A model generated the notes under the pieces. It saw only the letters and a program-made list of their open reading frames with translations. It was not told the origin of the DNA and searched no databases. DNA of 64,000 nucleotides. Source: Saturnia japonica (lineage: Eukaryota; Arthropoda; Insecta; Lepidoptera; Saturniidae). Positions 40,680-51,600 of the stretch are shown one piece after another (position 1 is the first letter of the stretch; the number at the start of each line of letters is the position of its first letter). The stretch is from positions 12,028,001 to 12,092,000 of the forward strand of contig CM065323.1 in the NCBI GenBank assembly GCA_033032175.1, given 5' to 3'. Position numbers and translations under genes: made by a program.

Positions 40680-41055
40680 AGATAGTTTGGGACAATTTTG
40701 AGGTCAGACCTGAGAGGTACACGGATACGAACGTTATGGACGGATGATCGGTCATTCCTAGTCTACACACGGATACTTCCATATTGGTAAGTATCGGAGG
40801 ATCTATCGGCATGCAATACAACGAACGCTTGTAGTAAATGAGAGTGCCGCCCCCTCGGCCGTCGCGGTCATTTCTAACAATGTTGTAGTTTGCGATACTC
40901 GGATTGCGTTTACTACGCTTTAAGAGCGTTTCCTGTACTAAGAGAACGTCTATTTGGTGATCTTTAAGATAAGTCGCGACGAGATCACGTTGCGGATATA
41001 AGTTCCGCGCATTAAAAAAAGAGATGTTTAAACCTCTCGGCTTGAGCCTAGCCAT
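40680..41055 (-). pseudogene. LINE ORF2 start: endonuclease domain, truncated
   Basis: The ATG at 41055 overlaps the ORF1 stop (ATGGCTAG), a usual reinitiation layout. It encodes an APE-type endonuclease start: LNISFFNARNLYPQRDLVAT, VLLVQETLLK with the Glu of the active site, GRGGGTLIYYKRSL and ITFVSVYLSG. It then loses similarity, and RT is absent. Confidence 0.8.
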
Positions 41056-42838
41056 TGAGAGGCCTGAGGTTGGCGGCTTCGCGATCGAGACGCTGTAGCG
41101 TTTCTACGAGCCGGGGAAAGGCAGCTATGGTTTCGACGAAACCGTACTGCTCCATGTGGGCCTTGTACGCGAGGACCTCGCGTACCTCATGCTCACGGAT
41201 GAGTGATAACATGAGGTCATCCATAGTGGTGGCGCGGGGCGCTGGAGCGCGGGGCGCGGGGATGTCCATAGCCATGAGGGGCTGTGGTTTGGGGGCCCAT
41301 GCGTTCTGAGTCGAACGCACGGGTTTGGGCTGCACCTGGGGTGCGGGGGGGCCTACGGTCGCCTGAGTACGGCGGGGGCCGGGGAGGGACGGAAACACCT
41401 CTGGATTGAGCAGAGGTTGTGCCCGGAGCCCTGAGGCGGGGGGTGCCCTCTGAGGGGCAGCCTGCCAAGGGCGGCGAGGGTGCGTGGAGCGCGGGGCCTT
41501 GGGGCATCCGCGATAGTTCGCTGGATGTCCCTCCTCCCTGCATAGTACGCAGCTCGGGGGGGTGGTAGAGTCACGCTGACGCGTGCACTCCCTGGTTGGG
41601 TGGTCCTCAAGGCACTTAACGCACCTTGGACGTAGAAAGCAGTTGCGGGCGGAGTGCCCGTACAACTGACAATTGTGGCATTGGGAGGGCTTCGAATTTT
41701 TATATGGAGGCTCTACGGATATGCCGGAGAGCTCACATACTTTTTCTAGGTTGAATATTTTTTTGCCCTCAGGCGTCTTGTCAAGAATTAATACGAGCAT
41801 TTGAAGGGCTCGTTTGTCTTTATTATACATCCGATGTACCTCTCGGATGGGGAATTTTTGGTCTTCGAGGGAGGCGAAGACTTCCTCAGGTGCGATTTCG
41901 ACGGGGATACGTCTAAGCAAAACCCGTAGAACTCGCTCCTCTTCGAGGGCGTAAGTGTAGTAGGGAATATTCCTACTACGGAGGAGGGTGGTCAGTTTGC
42001 GATGGCAGTTTGGCGTGCTCATCATCAGGGAGATACCGGTCGCGATATTACGCGCCTTGTTGTAATCTATTTTGAGCGATTTAAGCTCATTGGTCAGCTT
42101 TGTCCAGACAGTTTTGTCGTGGATTATAATTGGAGGGGGTCTTTGCTTTTTACCGACGACCGGTTCGTCGGTGTTCAAGGAGGGTGCGGGGGCAACGGAG
42201 CCGTTTGCGGTTTTCGTTGTTTTTGCCGCGTTTTGCTCAACGGGGCTGTCACGAGGCGCGCGTTTGCGGGATTTGACGACCGTGAAGTCGTCATTGTCCG
42301 CGGCAGCTTCGGTCGGGATTATGACCGGTTCTCGGAAGTGGAGCGAGAATTCCATTTCCGAGGAGGGGGTTGGGCTTATTGGGGCGTCCATGTCTGTTTC
42401 GACTGGAAAGGCCGAAAAAGAGTTGGACAGGGATGTTGATGTTGTTGCCGCAGGGGCAACGGGTTTAGCGGGGCGGCCATAGGGACCGGGGGTAAAAGAT
42501 CGCTGTTGCGATTTCGCTCGGGACTTAATATGGGCGTGGCTCGCGCTTGCGAGGTTAGTGGGGTGGGGGTACTCGGTCACAGGTACCGAGGCCGGCCGCG
42601 TGAACCCGGGTGGCGCGGCGGTGGGTGAGATCGCGGCGGAGGTGGAGGGGATGGCGTGCGCGGCATCCGCGCTCTGGTTGGCCTATGGCAGTCGTAGCGA
42701 GTCCGCCATCTGTGCCCTACTTATGTACTCATTACTGAGCTCGGGCATGTGTAAGGACATGAAATTTACTAGGCGCTGGTTTTCGGCTTCCAGCTGCCTA
42801 AAACGTGCTTCTAATTCCGGGTATTTATTGTCGGCCAT
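41048..42838 (-). pseudogene. LINE ORF1 (Gag-like, zinc knuckles) with one in-frame stop
   Basis: The frame starts ATG at 42838 (MADNKYPELEARFRQLEAEN, coiled-coil-like) and would give 596 codons. A TAG at 42685-42683 (codon 52) interrupts it; downstream the frame is open to 41048. It has a PRE_C2HC-like region (RVLRVLLRRIPVEIAPEEVF, REVHRMYNKDKRALQMLV). Three knuckles follow: CHNCQLYGHSARNC, CVKCLEDHPTREC and CVLCREEGHPANYRGC. A Pro-rich tail ends the protein. This order is typical of jockey-clade ORF1, an RNA-binding nucleocapsid-like protein. Confidence 0.85.
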
Positions 42839-43295
42839 CGCGGTGGCTGTTTGGAGGACGAGGGAGTGAATTTATTCACCTCCCTGCTGAGGGCAGGGGG
42901 GTACGCCGAATGAGTTTAACGGGCTATCCGAGCCCGGAGCAATGAGACCTGTGTGTCACGGTGTAATGAAACACAGGAAAAGGACCTATCGTTTCCCTTG
43001 GGGAGTCCCTAGCAGTCTCGTGGCAGAGGACGCAGGCCGGTATAAACCGTGGCTCCGCCCAAACAACCACGAGGATGGATGGTAAGGATAGGAAGGGTTG
43101 GGTAGGAGACACCTGGGGCTTAACTATGCAAAAAGGCAAAGGCTAAGATTCCCAGGCCCGTCCGAGTTATCGTTTACCTCAGAAGGAGGTAACCGGAGAG
43201 CGCTCGGGTCACGCCCCGTTCGTCTTCGTTAACACCGTTAGGTATCCGACGAACGACCACTAAACCGTGGATTTGCGCGTCTTAGAAACAAGAAT

Positions 43296-43415
43296 CGCGC
43301 TGAAAAGCGCGTTTGTTGTCGTACTGAGAAGTACGGTTTTTCGTGTGCACCGAAGTGCTACACGAAATGTGTGATCGAGACGGCGCTATACGCGCAACGA
43401 GTACCTAGATACTCG
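43296..43415 (-). repeat. String of four short hairpins in LINE leader
   Basis: In order: CGCGCT-GAAA-AGCGCG (43296-43311), CGTACT-GAGA-AGTACG (43320-43335), TCGTGTGCAC-CGAA-GTGCTACACGA (43341-43365, the last T unpaired) and CGAGTA-CCTAGA-TACTCG (43398-43415). In the sense (minus) strand the third has a C(UUCG)G loop. All stems are perfect or nearly so. Confidence 0.7.
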
Positions 43416-43475
43416 CTACGCAACAATAACACCGACCTCACTATAACACGCGGTATGAGTAGCTTAAAACTGTGT

Positions 43476-43635
43476 GCTTTGAACCGGCAGGCCTAGGACC
43501 GGGTCCGTGGATCAAAGCAAACAAGTCTCAACTAGTCTAAGCAGAGTGCGAAGTTCAATGAAATAGCTTAAAAAACCAGCTTTAGATTGTGTACTCTGAA
43601 CCGGCAGGCCTAGGACCGGGTCCGTGGATCAGAGT
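43476..43635 (-). repeat. Two tandem leader units with a covarying 43-nt hairpin
   Basis: Two units 117 bp apart share the block ACCGGCAGGCCTAGGACCGG plus GTCCGTGGA. Each block is flanked by complementary arms: GCTTTGA/TCAAAGC (43476-43518) in one and ACTCTGA/TCAGAGT (43593-43635) in the other. Two base pairs differ between units with pairing kept. Confidence 0.75.
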
Positions 43636-43802
43636 AAACAACTTCGTAAACTAGTTCAAGCAATAATGAAATAAATTACGAGAGCGATCGAGAGCGCTAA
43701 CGGACACGTCCGCTCACACCAACGGTCGAAATCGGAATCGGAATCCCGTCATCCGAAAAACCGTCTATCGTCCGAAGTACTGCCTTTTTTTTTTTTTTTT
43801 TT

Positions 43803-44482
43803 GTTTTAGATCTGACTATACTGAGCCTTAGGGGCCCTAAAGCCGCTGCGGCTTTTACAGCTTCACCGGACTTGGGGGCGAGCGCGGAGAGCACTCAGCC
43901 ACGAAAGTTATAAGGACGACTCGCACGAGGGCGCCAGAGTGGCCGGACCTCGGCTCGGGCGGTCGTCGCGTACGCAAATAAGTCGCGAACTAACTGAATC
44001 CCTACACCTACGATTCAAGCTAACTCAATTATACACATAGGCACGTTCCAGGAAGGAACCATGCGTATGTGTATTCAGTAATCAGGAATGTTTTCTACAC
44101 TAACTAGCGCTAACTAACTAGCGTAAAAAAAGAAAAAAAAAGGTCCCTCACAGAACCTATGTACCTGTGTGGTGTACACGTGTGTTTGTTCATACGTGTG
44201 TGATGTTGTATGTGGGTAACTAAGTGCTGCACGCATAGTGTCACTTGTATCGCGCGGGCGGTTGCCTGACCCAAGGGTTTCATACCGAGGAACGGACCTA
44301 GGCTTGGGTCACCCGCTAAAGAGGGTGAACGTATGGAGTGTGCGGGAGCGAATTTGACCGCCCGTCCTCTGCGGAGAGAACGGTGGTTACGCGGGCGTGG
44401 GCGCTGTCACGCTCTATTTGGAGAGACGAATCGATATATTTTATTGTACATACGAGAATAAAAAATTTTGCGCGGCCGGTGT
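43803..44482 (-). other. LINE copy 2 3' untranslated region
   Basis: No ORF2 coding. The last 330 bases hold the family-specific 3' end (AGCGCGGAGAGCACTCAGCC, CTTCACCGGACTTGGGGGCG, TGGCCGGACCTCGGCT in plus orientation), also found at 27721-27850, 48785-48912 and 58440-58700. A 20-base T-run-like A/T stretch at 44120-44140 may be a remnant of another tail. Confidence 0.6.
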
Positions 44483-46399
44483 TTATGCCGGGTGGTCACG
44501 TGTTTCAGAGTCGAGACGGTGTAACGTCTCGGCGAGGCGGGGGAAAGCGCATATGGTCTTGACGAGACCGTAGCGCTCCAGGTGGTCATTGTAGTCAATG
44601 ACCTCCTGGATAGCATGTTCGCGAAGGAGCAATATCATGATATCATTGCTCGCAACGTTGGAGGGAGCGCGGGCCGCGGAAATATCCATCGCCATACGAG
44701 GCTGTGGATTAGGGCGACGGGGCCCCCATGCGTTCGGAGCCGAACGCACGGGTTGTGATTGACCGCGAGGCGCGGGAGGGCCGGCGGCGGCCAGGATCTG
44801 GTGAGGGACTGGAAGCGCAAGAAATTCCCCTGGCGCCAGCAGGGGTTGGGCTCGGAGGGCTGAGGCGGGAGGCGCCGCCCGGGCCGCCGCCTGCCTCTGG
44901 TGCCGAGGCCGCGTAGTGCGCGGAGCTTTGGGGCAACCACGATAATTCGCAGGGTGCCCCTCCCCTTCGCACAGTACGCAGCTCGGGGGGGTGGTGGAGT
45001 CACGCTCGCGGACGAAGATGGCAGTTACGGGCGGCGTGCCCGTAGAGCTGGCAGTTGTGACACTGCGAAGGCATGTGGGTTTTGTATGGGGGCTTGACGG
45101 TGACGCCGGAGAGCCCGCATACATTTTCCAATTGAAAGATTGCCTTTCCCTAGGGGGAAAGGTCTAGTATGGCCACTACCATTTGTAGAGGCCGCTTCTC
45201 CTTGTTGTACATTCTATGTACCTCTCTGATAGGATAATCTTGCTGCGCGAGCGAGGAGCACACCTCCGCGGGGCGGACTTCCACCGGAATACGGCGGATC
45301 ACCACGCGGAGGACGCGCTCCTCCACAAGGGAGTAAGTGAAAAATTGAAGCCCTCTCTCCCGGAGGAGGGCAGTGAATTTACGGTGAGTATCCGATGAAC
45401 TCACCGTAACGGAAATACCATTAATGGTATTTCGGGCTTTGTGGTAATGCAGGTTAAGCCTGCGCAACTCATTTACGAGAGTCGTCCAGGCCGCTTTGTC
45501 CCGGACGATGATAGGAGGCAGGGGGCGCTCTTTTTTGCGGACAGCGGGTGCGGGGAGCGCGGAGGACGCGGAGGCGACGGCGCCACTGACCGTTTTCACG
45601 GTTTTTGTTGCGCGAGACGGTTGCGCAGATGGACTGATTCGCGACGGGCGTTTGCGCGACGCGACAACGGTAAACCGTCATTTGGGGCCGCGGTATCCAT
45701 CTCCGGAGACGGATCCGGGCTCGCGGGCGAGTCCAATTCGACCGGAAGGGCCGAAAAAGAATTGGTGGTTTTGACCGCGGTTTCTGTGGATCGCACGGGA
45801 CGGACTTACGGGCTATTTTTAGCCGACCTAGATTGGGACCGCGAATTACGCGGCCCTCGCCTAACGGAGGTGGGACTTGACCCGCGCGAATGGCTAATAG
45901 GGACTGGGGGCGTGGCCACGGCCCCGGATGGACGCGCGACGCTACCTACGTCTCTCCACGACGAAACGAGTGGAGGCGCGGCGCCTATTGGCGCCGCGTC
46001 AGTCGGCTTAACGGTTGCAACAGAGGGCGCATCGCTCGTAGAAGCGGCCCCCTGATTGGTCGCGGCGGACGGACGCGCGACGCTGCCTGCGTCTCTCCAC
46101 GACGCGACACGTGGAGGCGCGGCGCCAGTCGGCTTGGCTGTCCCGGCAGAGGGCGAACCGCTCGCATAAGCGGCCCCCTTATTGGCTGTGGTCGCAGCGG
46201 TGCGACGCACACTCGGAGTTTTCGCCAACGAGTCGAAAAACTCATCTTCGGCCGTAGGATAACGTATCAACATAAAGTTTCGATACTTTTGGTGAGCGAG
46301 TTCCATCGCTTGTATCCTGTCCTGCTGATCGCGTATGCAAGCAGCCAGGTCTCTCATATTTTTTGCCATCTCGGCGGCATTGGGTGGGGTTTGGGACAT
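44483..46399 (-). pseudogene. LINE copy 2 ORF1, frameshifted
   Basis: Starts ATG at 46399 (MSQTPPNAAEMAKNMRDLAA). The N-terminal frame ends at 45806. The protein then continues in other frames: 45796-45596, 45599-45150 (RVLRVVIRRIPVEVRPAEVC, REVHRMYNKEKRPLQMVV) and 45124-44483. It has the knuckle CVLCEGEGHPANYRGC, but the first two are damaged. The N-terminal third has two internal repeats around WRDAGSVARPSAA and WRDVGSVARPSGA. At least three frameshifts make it dead. The stop lies at 44483 with no overlapping ORF2 start, unlike copy 1. Confidence 0.8.
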
Positions 46400-47026
46400 G
46401 TTTTTAATTGAGGCCTCCCTGCCTTAGGGGCAGGGGGGTGCGCCAAAAATTAAATACGACTATCCGAGTCGGGCAAGAGTCCTGTGGTCAAGGTGCAATG
46501 ACACACAGGAAGGACCTATCAACCCTAAGGAAACCCTAGCAAGCCCGGGACTGAGGACGCAGACCGGTAGTTAAACCGGGCTAGGCCCAAACAGGTTCCC
46601 GGGGATGGAGTTTGCAGGATCGGAGGGTTTGGCAGGAGACACCTGGGGCAAGACTATGCGATAACCGCAAAGGCCTAGATTCCCAGGCCCGTCCGAGTCT
46701 GGCTGTTTGCCTCTGAAGGAGACAACCAGCGGGCTGCTCGAGTCACGCCCCACTTGCCTTCGTTGGCACCGTCAGGTATCCAGCAAGTGACCACAAAACC
46801 GTGGATTTACAAAAAAAAAAAACAGCAAGTCGCACCGAAAAGTGCGGTTTACCGCGAGCGTTAGACACTTGTTGATTTACGATGAATATTACAACAATAT
46901 ATTTGAAATACAATTTCAAACATACGATCGTAATAGTTAGGTCACGTGATGGTCGAAAGCACAAACGGAGCGACACGTCCGTTCGCGATAAAGACCAAAT
47001 CGGAACCCCCCTCCCGAAGTACTGCC

Positions 47027-47184
47027 GCCCTCTCCGCTATATTTAACCTCACCCTTTGCCTCGCAACCGGTAGTGCGATGGATTCCGTGCGGGGCGTCGC
47101 TCAGCCAATGAGCGCGCACGCCCTGTGTGCGCGCTCTCCGCAGAGCGAGGCTAACCGTGGGAAAGGGACGGCAGTACCATGAGT
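47027..47184. other. GC-rich segment upstream of LINE copy 2
   Basis: GC-rich like the LINE, but beyond the point where copies 1 and 2 share sequence. On the minus strand it carries TTAAATATAGC about 23 bases upstream of the CAGTAC at the shared 5' end, a TATA-like spacing. It may be an extended promoter of copy 2 or another element's end. Confidence 0.4.
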
Positions 47185-48406
47185 CACCATGCCAGATGTT
47201 CCGAGTCTGGCATGGTTCATCCTTACAACTAGTGAAATTTATACATTTAAACTTACAACTAGCTATATTCTTATTCTAATCGTTTTAAAATACACATATT
47301 CACACATATTCAGTTCATATTATTATATCTATTCCTAACACGTATTTATAAACCTTATTCCTAACACGTATTATTTCATTTATTTGTTCATTCTATACTA
47401 TTAGACTATCGTTATTCGCTCGCCCCGCTCGCTGTCCGCAACAATCGTAGTTTTAACATTTTAAAATATGAGAGTCAGTCAGTTAATAATTACTTACTGT
47501 TAAGTTATCAGCAATTATCGAAAGTAAGTAGTTAATATGAGATAAATATTGTCCTAATATAAATAATAGAAACGCAACTATCTACGAATATGTTTACTTA
47601 TTATTACTTTTGAAAACACAAAACAAAGAATACAAAAATATAGAACAAATATCTCTCAAGTTACCTACACTAAAAAAATATTACAAAGTTGACCTCACAG
47701 CTGAATAGTATGCTAAATGGAGTTTTTTTTTTTCAGGTTGTCCTTGTATGGCGGCAATTCGCCGAATTAAATATTAAATTTAAGAAAACTCTATACCTAG
47801 TAGTGTAGAGTAGTCGTTTTTCACAACAACCATTTCTCTCTAGTAAGATATATAAAAAGAAATTCGGTATACCATAGTAAATATAGTATAAATCTGTCCA
47901 AACAAAGACATATATTAAATTAGTGGAACCAGTAGATCAAGTTAGTTCAAAAATAAAACATAAAAAGTACCGAAATGTATCTCAGCTATGTGCTATTTGC
48001 GATTTAAAAAAATAACTACTTCACACGTGTAAGTTATGGATAAACATAAACTAGCCATTTTGCGAAAAATTGATTGAAAATTTTAATGAAAGAATCGACA
48101 TCTGTAAGCTTGGTCGTAGTGGACATATATATCATTTTTCATTTATAATTGCCAAACATTACTCTTTCGAAATCTGAATCATTTGGATCTAAGTTCTTTG
48201 TTTTATTTTGTTTAAATCCTTTATATTCCAGTTTACTTATTTTGTTCTTAATCAACTTAATTACGTCAACCAGGAAACTCCAGCATTAAAAATACGTACC
48301 TACACTTCTGAATTAAAAACACGACCCTATATAAACTTAAACTGAAGATAAAGCTGATTCTATTTTGCATTATCGTGTTGAATGAACGCTATGCGTTCTT
48401 ATTAAA
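47185..48406. other. Intergenic DNA upstream of the hemicentin-like gene
   Basis: AT-rich, no gene. It begins with a short inverted repeat (CATGCCAGA/TCTGGCATG, 47189-47213). The promoter of the downstream gene should lie in the last 200 bases. Confidence 0.5.
48328..48337 (+). promoter_or_regulatory. Possible TATA box of hemicentin-like gene
   Basis: CTATATAAAC, about 75 bases before the ATG at 48407. A start 25-30 bases downstream would give a short 5' leader. Motif only; no transcript data. Confidence 0.35.
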
Positions 48407-48623
48407 ATGTTAATAATATCAACGTGCCTATTGATTTTTATACAGTTTAATTTAATATCATGTTTAAAAACGAAAAGTTTAACATTTGTAATTGACGATA
48501 CTCGTTCTATGGAATTCAACATAGAACAAGTGAAGAATAATGCTGACGCCATCATGGATATTGTTCTTAATGAGAAATCGTGTGAGATTAAAGAGATTGT
48601 CTTGGTTACCTTCAATGATCCAG
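48407..48623 (+). CDS. Hemicentin-like exon 1: signal peptide and vWA start
   Basis: ATG at 48407 opens MLIISTCLLIFIQFNLISC, a hydrophobic leader. Then TKSLTFVIDDTRSM holds the first vWA strand with the MIDAS motif, continuing to VLVTFNDP. The donor is CCAG|GTACCT (phase 1). Confidence 0.9.
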
Positions 48624-51600
48624 GTACCTACCTATTTTTTATTAAAGCACTTTGTAATATTTTTATTTTCATATAACTGAGAGCGCCTTAAGCATAATTC
48701 CTTCCTCCCAGAAGGCAGAAACATGAATACATATATAGTTAATTAGATCGAATTTTCTATGGATAGGGAATTAGCTAGCGACTTATTTGCATGCACGGCA
48801 ACAGCCCAAGCCGTGGTTCTGCCACTTGGGCACCCTTGAGCTTATTTTCCTGCTTTCGCAGCTGAGTGACCTTATGGCTAACCGTGTAGTTAGACTGAAA
48901 AAAAAACATAAGTATACGGCCCTTCTGAAGGTAAGCGGTTACCGTGGCCTATGTACGCTTGTGACATCAGAGATATCACTAGCGTGTTACTAACCTTGTA
49001 GCCCCCTTCCCTCAAGGAGCTCTAGAAACCCTACACACCGCATGAATACAATACAAGGATATTTGGCTCCCATCTTCTGTAGAATAGATGTATTTCACCA
49101 GACGGATTGCTTCAAGTAGAGTGACATCTCCAAAAAAAATAAAATTCTCTTTGCCTTAAGTCTCTACATATATTTATCGACTAACAGTGCCCCCGCAGCT
49201 CTGCACGCCGTTTTTTACTACTTATTTACATCCAGTAATTTTATTTTTAGACATATTAATGACAATTCATATGGTTTATCATTTGAGATATGACATGTAT
49301 TTCCCAAGGACCGAGATGATTTTTTTTTTAGCAGTTTACTCTTCTTTTTACCTTTGACTGCGAGAAAATAAATAGAACTATAGCATTTATATTTATTACA
49401 TTTTATTATGTGATCGGTAGTAATACAACAAAAGTTTAAATATATTATATAGAGGAAATTATTCCGAAGTCAGTGTTTATATATAGTTTATGGATGTTCA
49501 GCAATAACTTTTTTGTTTATGAACAGATTTCGATGATTCTTTATTCCTAAAAAAATAGGATACCACAATGGTGGCCCCATTTTAATTTCATTTACACCAG
49601 ACCTTCGAATTCGAAGATACACCACGAAAATTCTTAAAATCATTAAATTTGTTTTCCTTTTTTTTAAAATAGATTTTTATTATTTATTATGATAATATTT
49701 CCAATGACACAAAACAATCAAGATAACGAAAAGAAACGAACTAAAACTTACGGGATTTTTTCAAGAATATCTCCATTCAACCAGCCATTTGCGAATTTAA
49801 AATGTTTTTATTCACTCAGTAACAAAAAGAGAGTTTAATTCACCGTTATCTATGAATCAAAATGTACTTTTTCGAATGCCAACGTTAAAAAATGAATTCA
49901 TCACGATGTTGGCAGGTTGGATAACATTTTTGGAGTACTTTAAGTTTTGTTACGCCTAAGAAGTATGAGGAAAACTATACAAACGATTTTCTTTTGTTTG
50001 CTTGTGTTTCTTTTTGCAGCTAATTATTTTTGTCGTTCATGTTAAATTATTGCTGAATCTTTGTCATCACTGAGTCTCGAATTATCGCGTAAGTAAACAG
50101 TTTTAGTAAAACCCAATAAAAACTTAATTTATAATTAACAACAAGATAATAATTACTATGTCAAAGGTTATCATTAGTTATACACGTTGTATGATACAGT
50201 TTTTTTTAAATTACTGAGTATCAATTAAGTTAAATGAAAATTACGAGTACTGTCTTTTTAAGGTTAAGGTTAAGATTTTTAAAGGTTTTAAGGAATAAAT
50301 TTTATTTAAATTATTATAACGTATAATCTATTACGTAGAATCATCCGATACGTGTGTTGTGAAGGGGGAAAAAATTGCTTGTGACTACAAATAACTCTTT
50401 TACTTATTAAATTCGAATAAAAATATTTATTAAAAATAATTACAAATTATTGTTGCGTCAGCTACACTAGCTGATTTACAAAATACGAATAAGAATTTAA
50501 AACGATCTTTTAAGCTTTTAACAATGAAGTATTGACTCTTATATTTATGAAGTGCGTAATGTATACAACAGTTAAACCAAAGTATACTCGAAGTTAATTT
50601 ATTGCTTCCAATGAAAGCTCTGTTTTCGAACAATTACGTTTAAATTACTTACATTACTATGTGAGTAAGATTAAATCCAGTTTTGTAGACCTACCAATAA
50701 CTCACAAATTAAAAATAATCGCCGTTGTCGAAAGCAACTACGTTATTAGGATATTGGGTGCCTATTGTATTACAAGATTTTTTTTTATTAATTCTAATAT
50801 TTTTTGGCCCTTACATAAATTATGAAATTGGCGTTTTGTTGAACTGGCCACTTTGATCTCAAATATCTCTAGCGTTTGGTTAAGAATTCTAAATTCAATA
50901 TTATTTCAAATTTAGGTTTGTATATTTGTGTTTCGAATTTACTGATTCATTTGTTTTCGCACCATTTGATTTTTTTTTACATCGTTCTTACAACAAAATG
51001 GTAAATTCAAAATATCGTATTATTTACGAATATGAGTTCCACCGTGACATCAGCGCTGCAGAAACAGATTGAACGATTAATGATGTGCTGTAAAATAAGG
51101 CACGGTTCGGTTTTGGTTCCAAAGTTTTAATTTTTTAACAAAAAATCTTCAATGGTTTTTAAGAGTTCCCTAGTATCTTTGAAGTTGAAGGTCCAATGCC
51201 AATGAAATTAAAATGAGAACACCCATAAGGTATTCCCTATCCAACAAAAAAGGAATCATCCAAAACAGTTCATAAACGAAGTAGTTCTGGCTGAACATCC
51301 ATTAAAAAAGATATACATTCGAATTGAGTGACCACTTTTGTTGAAGCCGGTTAAAAAGCTTGTTGTACTTATTACAACGATTTTTTTTTTTAATTGTCAT
51401 CCCGTTATAATTTGTTTATTATTAAAGTAGCAAATTTTATAAAATACAATTGTTCACGCGACAACCCATGTTTCCTTTGTAATCTATTAATATTGTTACG
51501 ACCTGTTACAACCCGATTACAAAAATAGAAAAATACTGTTCCCGAAATATCTCGAAGCAACTACAACATTCTCAGTTTTCAGGATTTCGAAATAATGTTC

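Larger units (their letters stand above)
40680..43784 (-). mobile_element. Jockey-like LINE copy 1, 5' end complete, 3' part missing
   Basis: Minus strand, from GGCAGTACTTCGG at 43784 through a 946-nt leader, ORF1, and the first 120 or so codons of ORF2. It then breaks into AT-rich DNA near 40680, without a 3' UTR or poly(A). LINEs usually lose the 5' end, so loss of the 3' end points to a later deletion. High GC sets it apart from the host sequence. A second related copy directly abuts its 5' end. Confidence 0.85.
42839..43784 (-). promoter_or_regulatory. LINE copy 1 leader (5' UTR), highly structured
   Basis: About 945 nt of GC-rich untranslated leader. The ORF1-proximal 400 nt (42880-43280) is conserved with copy 2 (46430-46810), including ACCTATC, GGAGACACCTGGGGC and CCAGGCCCGTCCGAG and a CCTGTGT/ACACAGG stem. 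The distal part has a run of small hairpins (43296-43415) and two tandem 117-bp units (43476-43635). The 5' end CAGTAC resembles an arthropod initiator, as expected for a jockey internal promoter (inference). Confidence 0.6.
43785..47026 (-). mobile_element. Jockey-like LINE copy 2, ORF2-less, poly(A) joined to copy 1
   Basis: Minus strand. The 5' end matches copy 1 from GGCAGTACTTCGG (47026). A leader (46400-47026), ORF1 remnants (46399-44483), and a 3' region (44482-43803) follow, ending CAGTATAGTCAGATCTAAAA and an A-run (T-run 43785-43802 on plus). No endonuclease or RT is present between ORF1 and the 3' region, so ORF2 has been deleted internally. Sequence similarity to copy 1 is clear but partial, so these are related subfamilies and not a simple duplication. 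Confidence 0.8.

Noticed and set aside
41055..41309. Plus-strand frames across 41.0-47.2 kb (many, Arg/Gly/Pro-rich)
   Set aside because: They are antisense shadows of the GC-rich LINE ORF1 coding strand.
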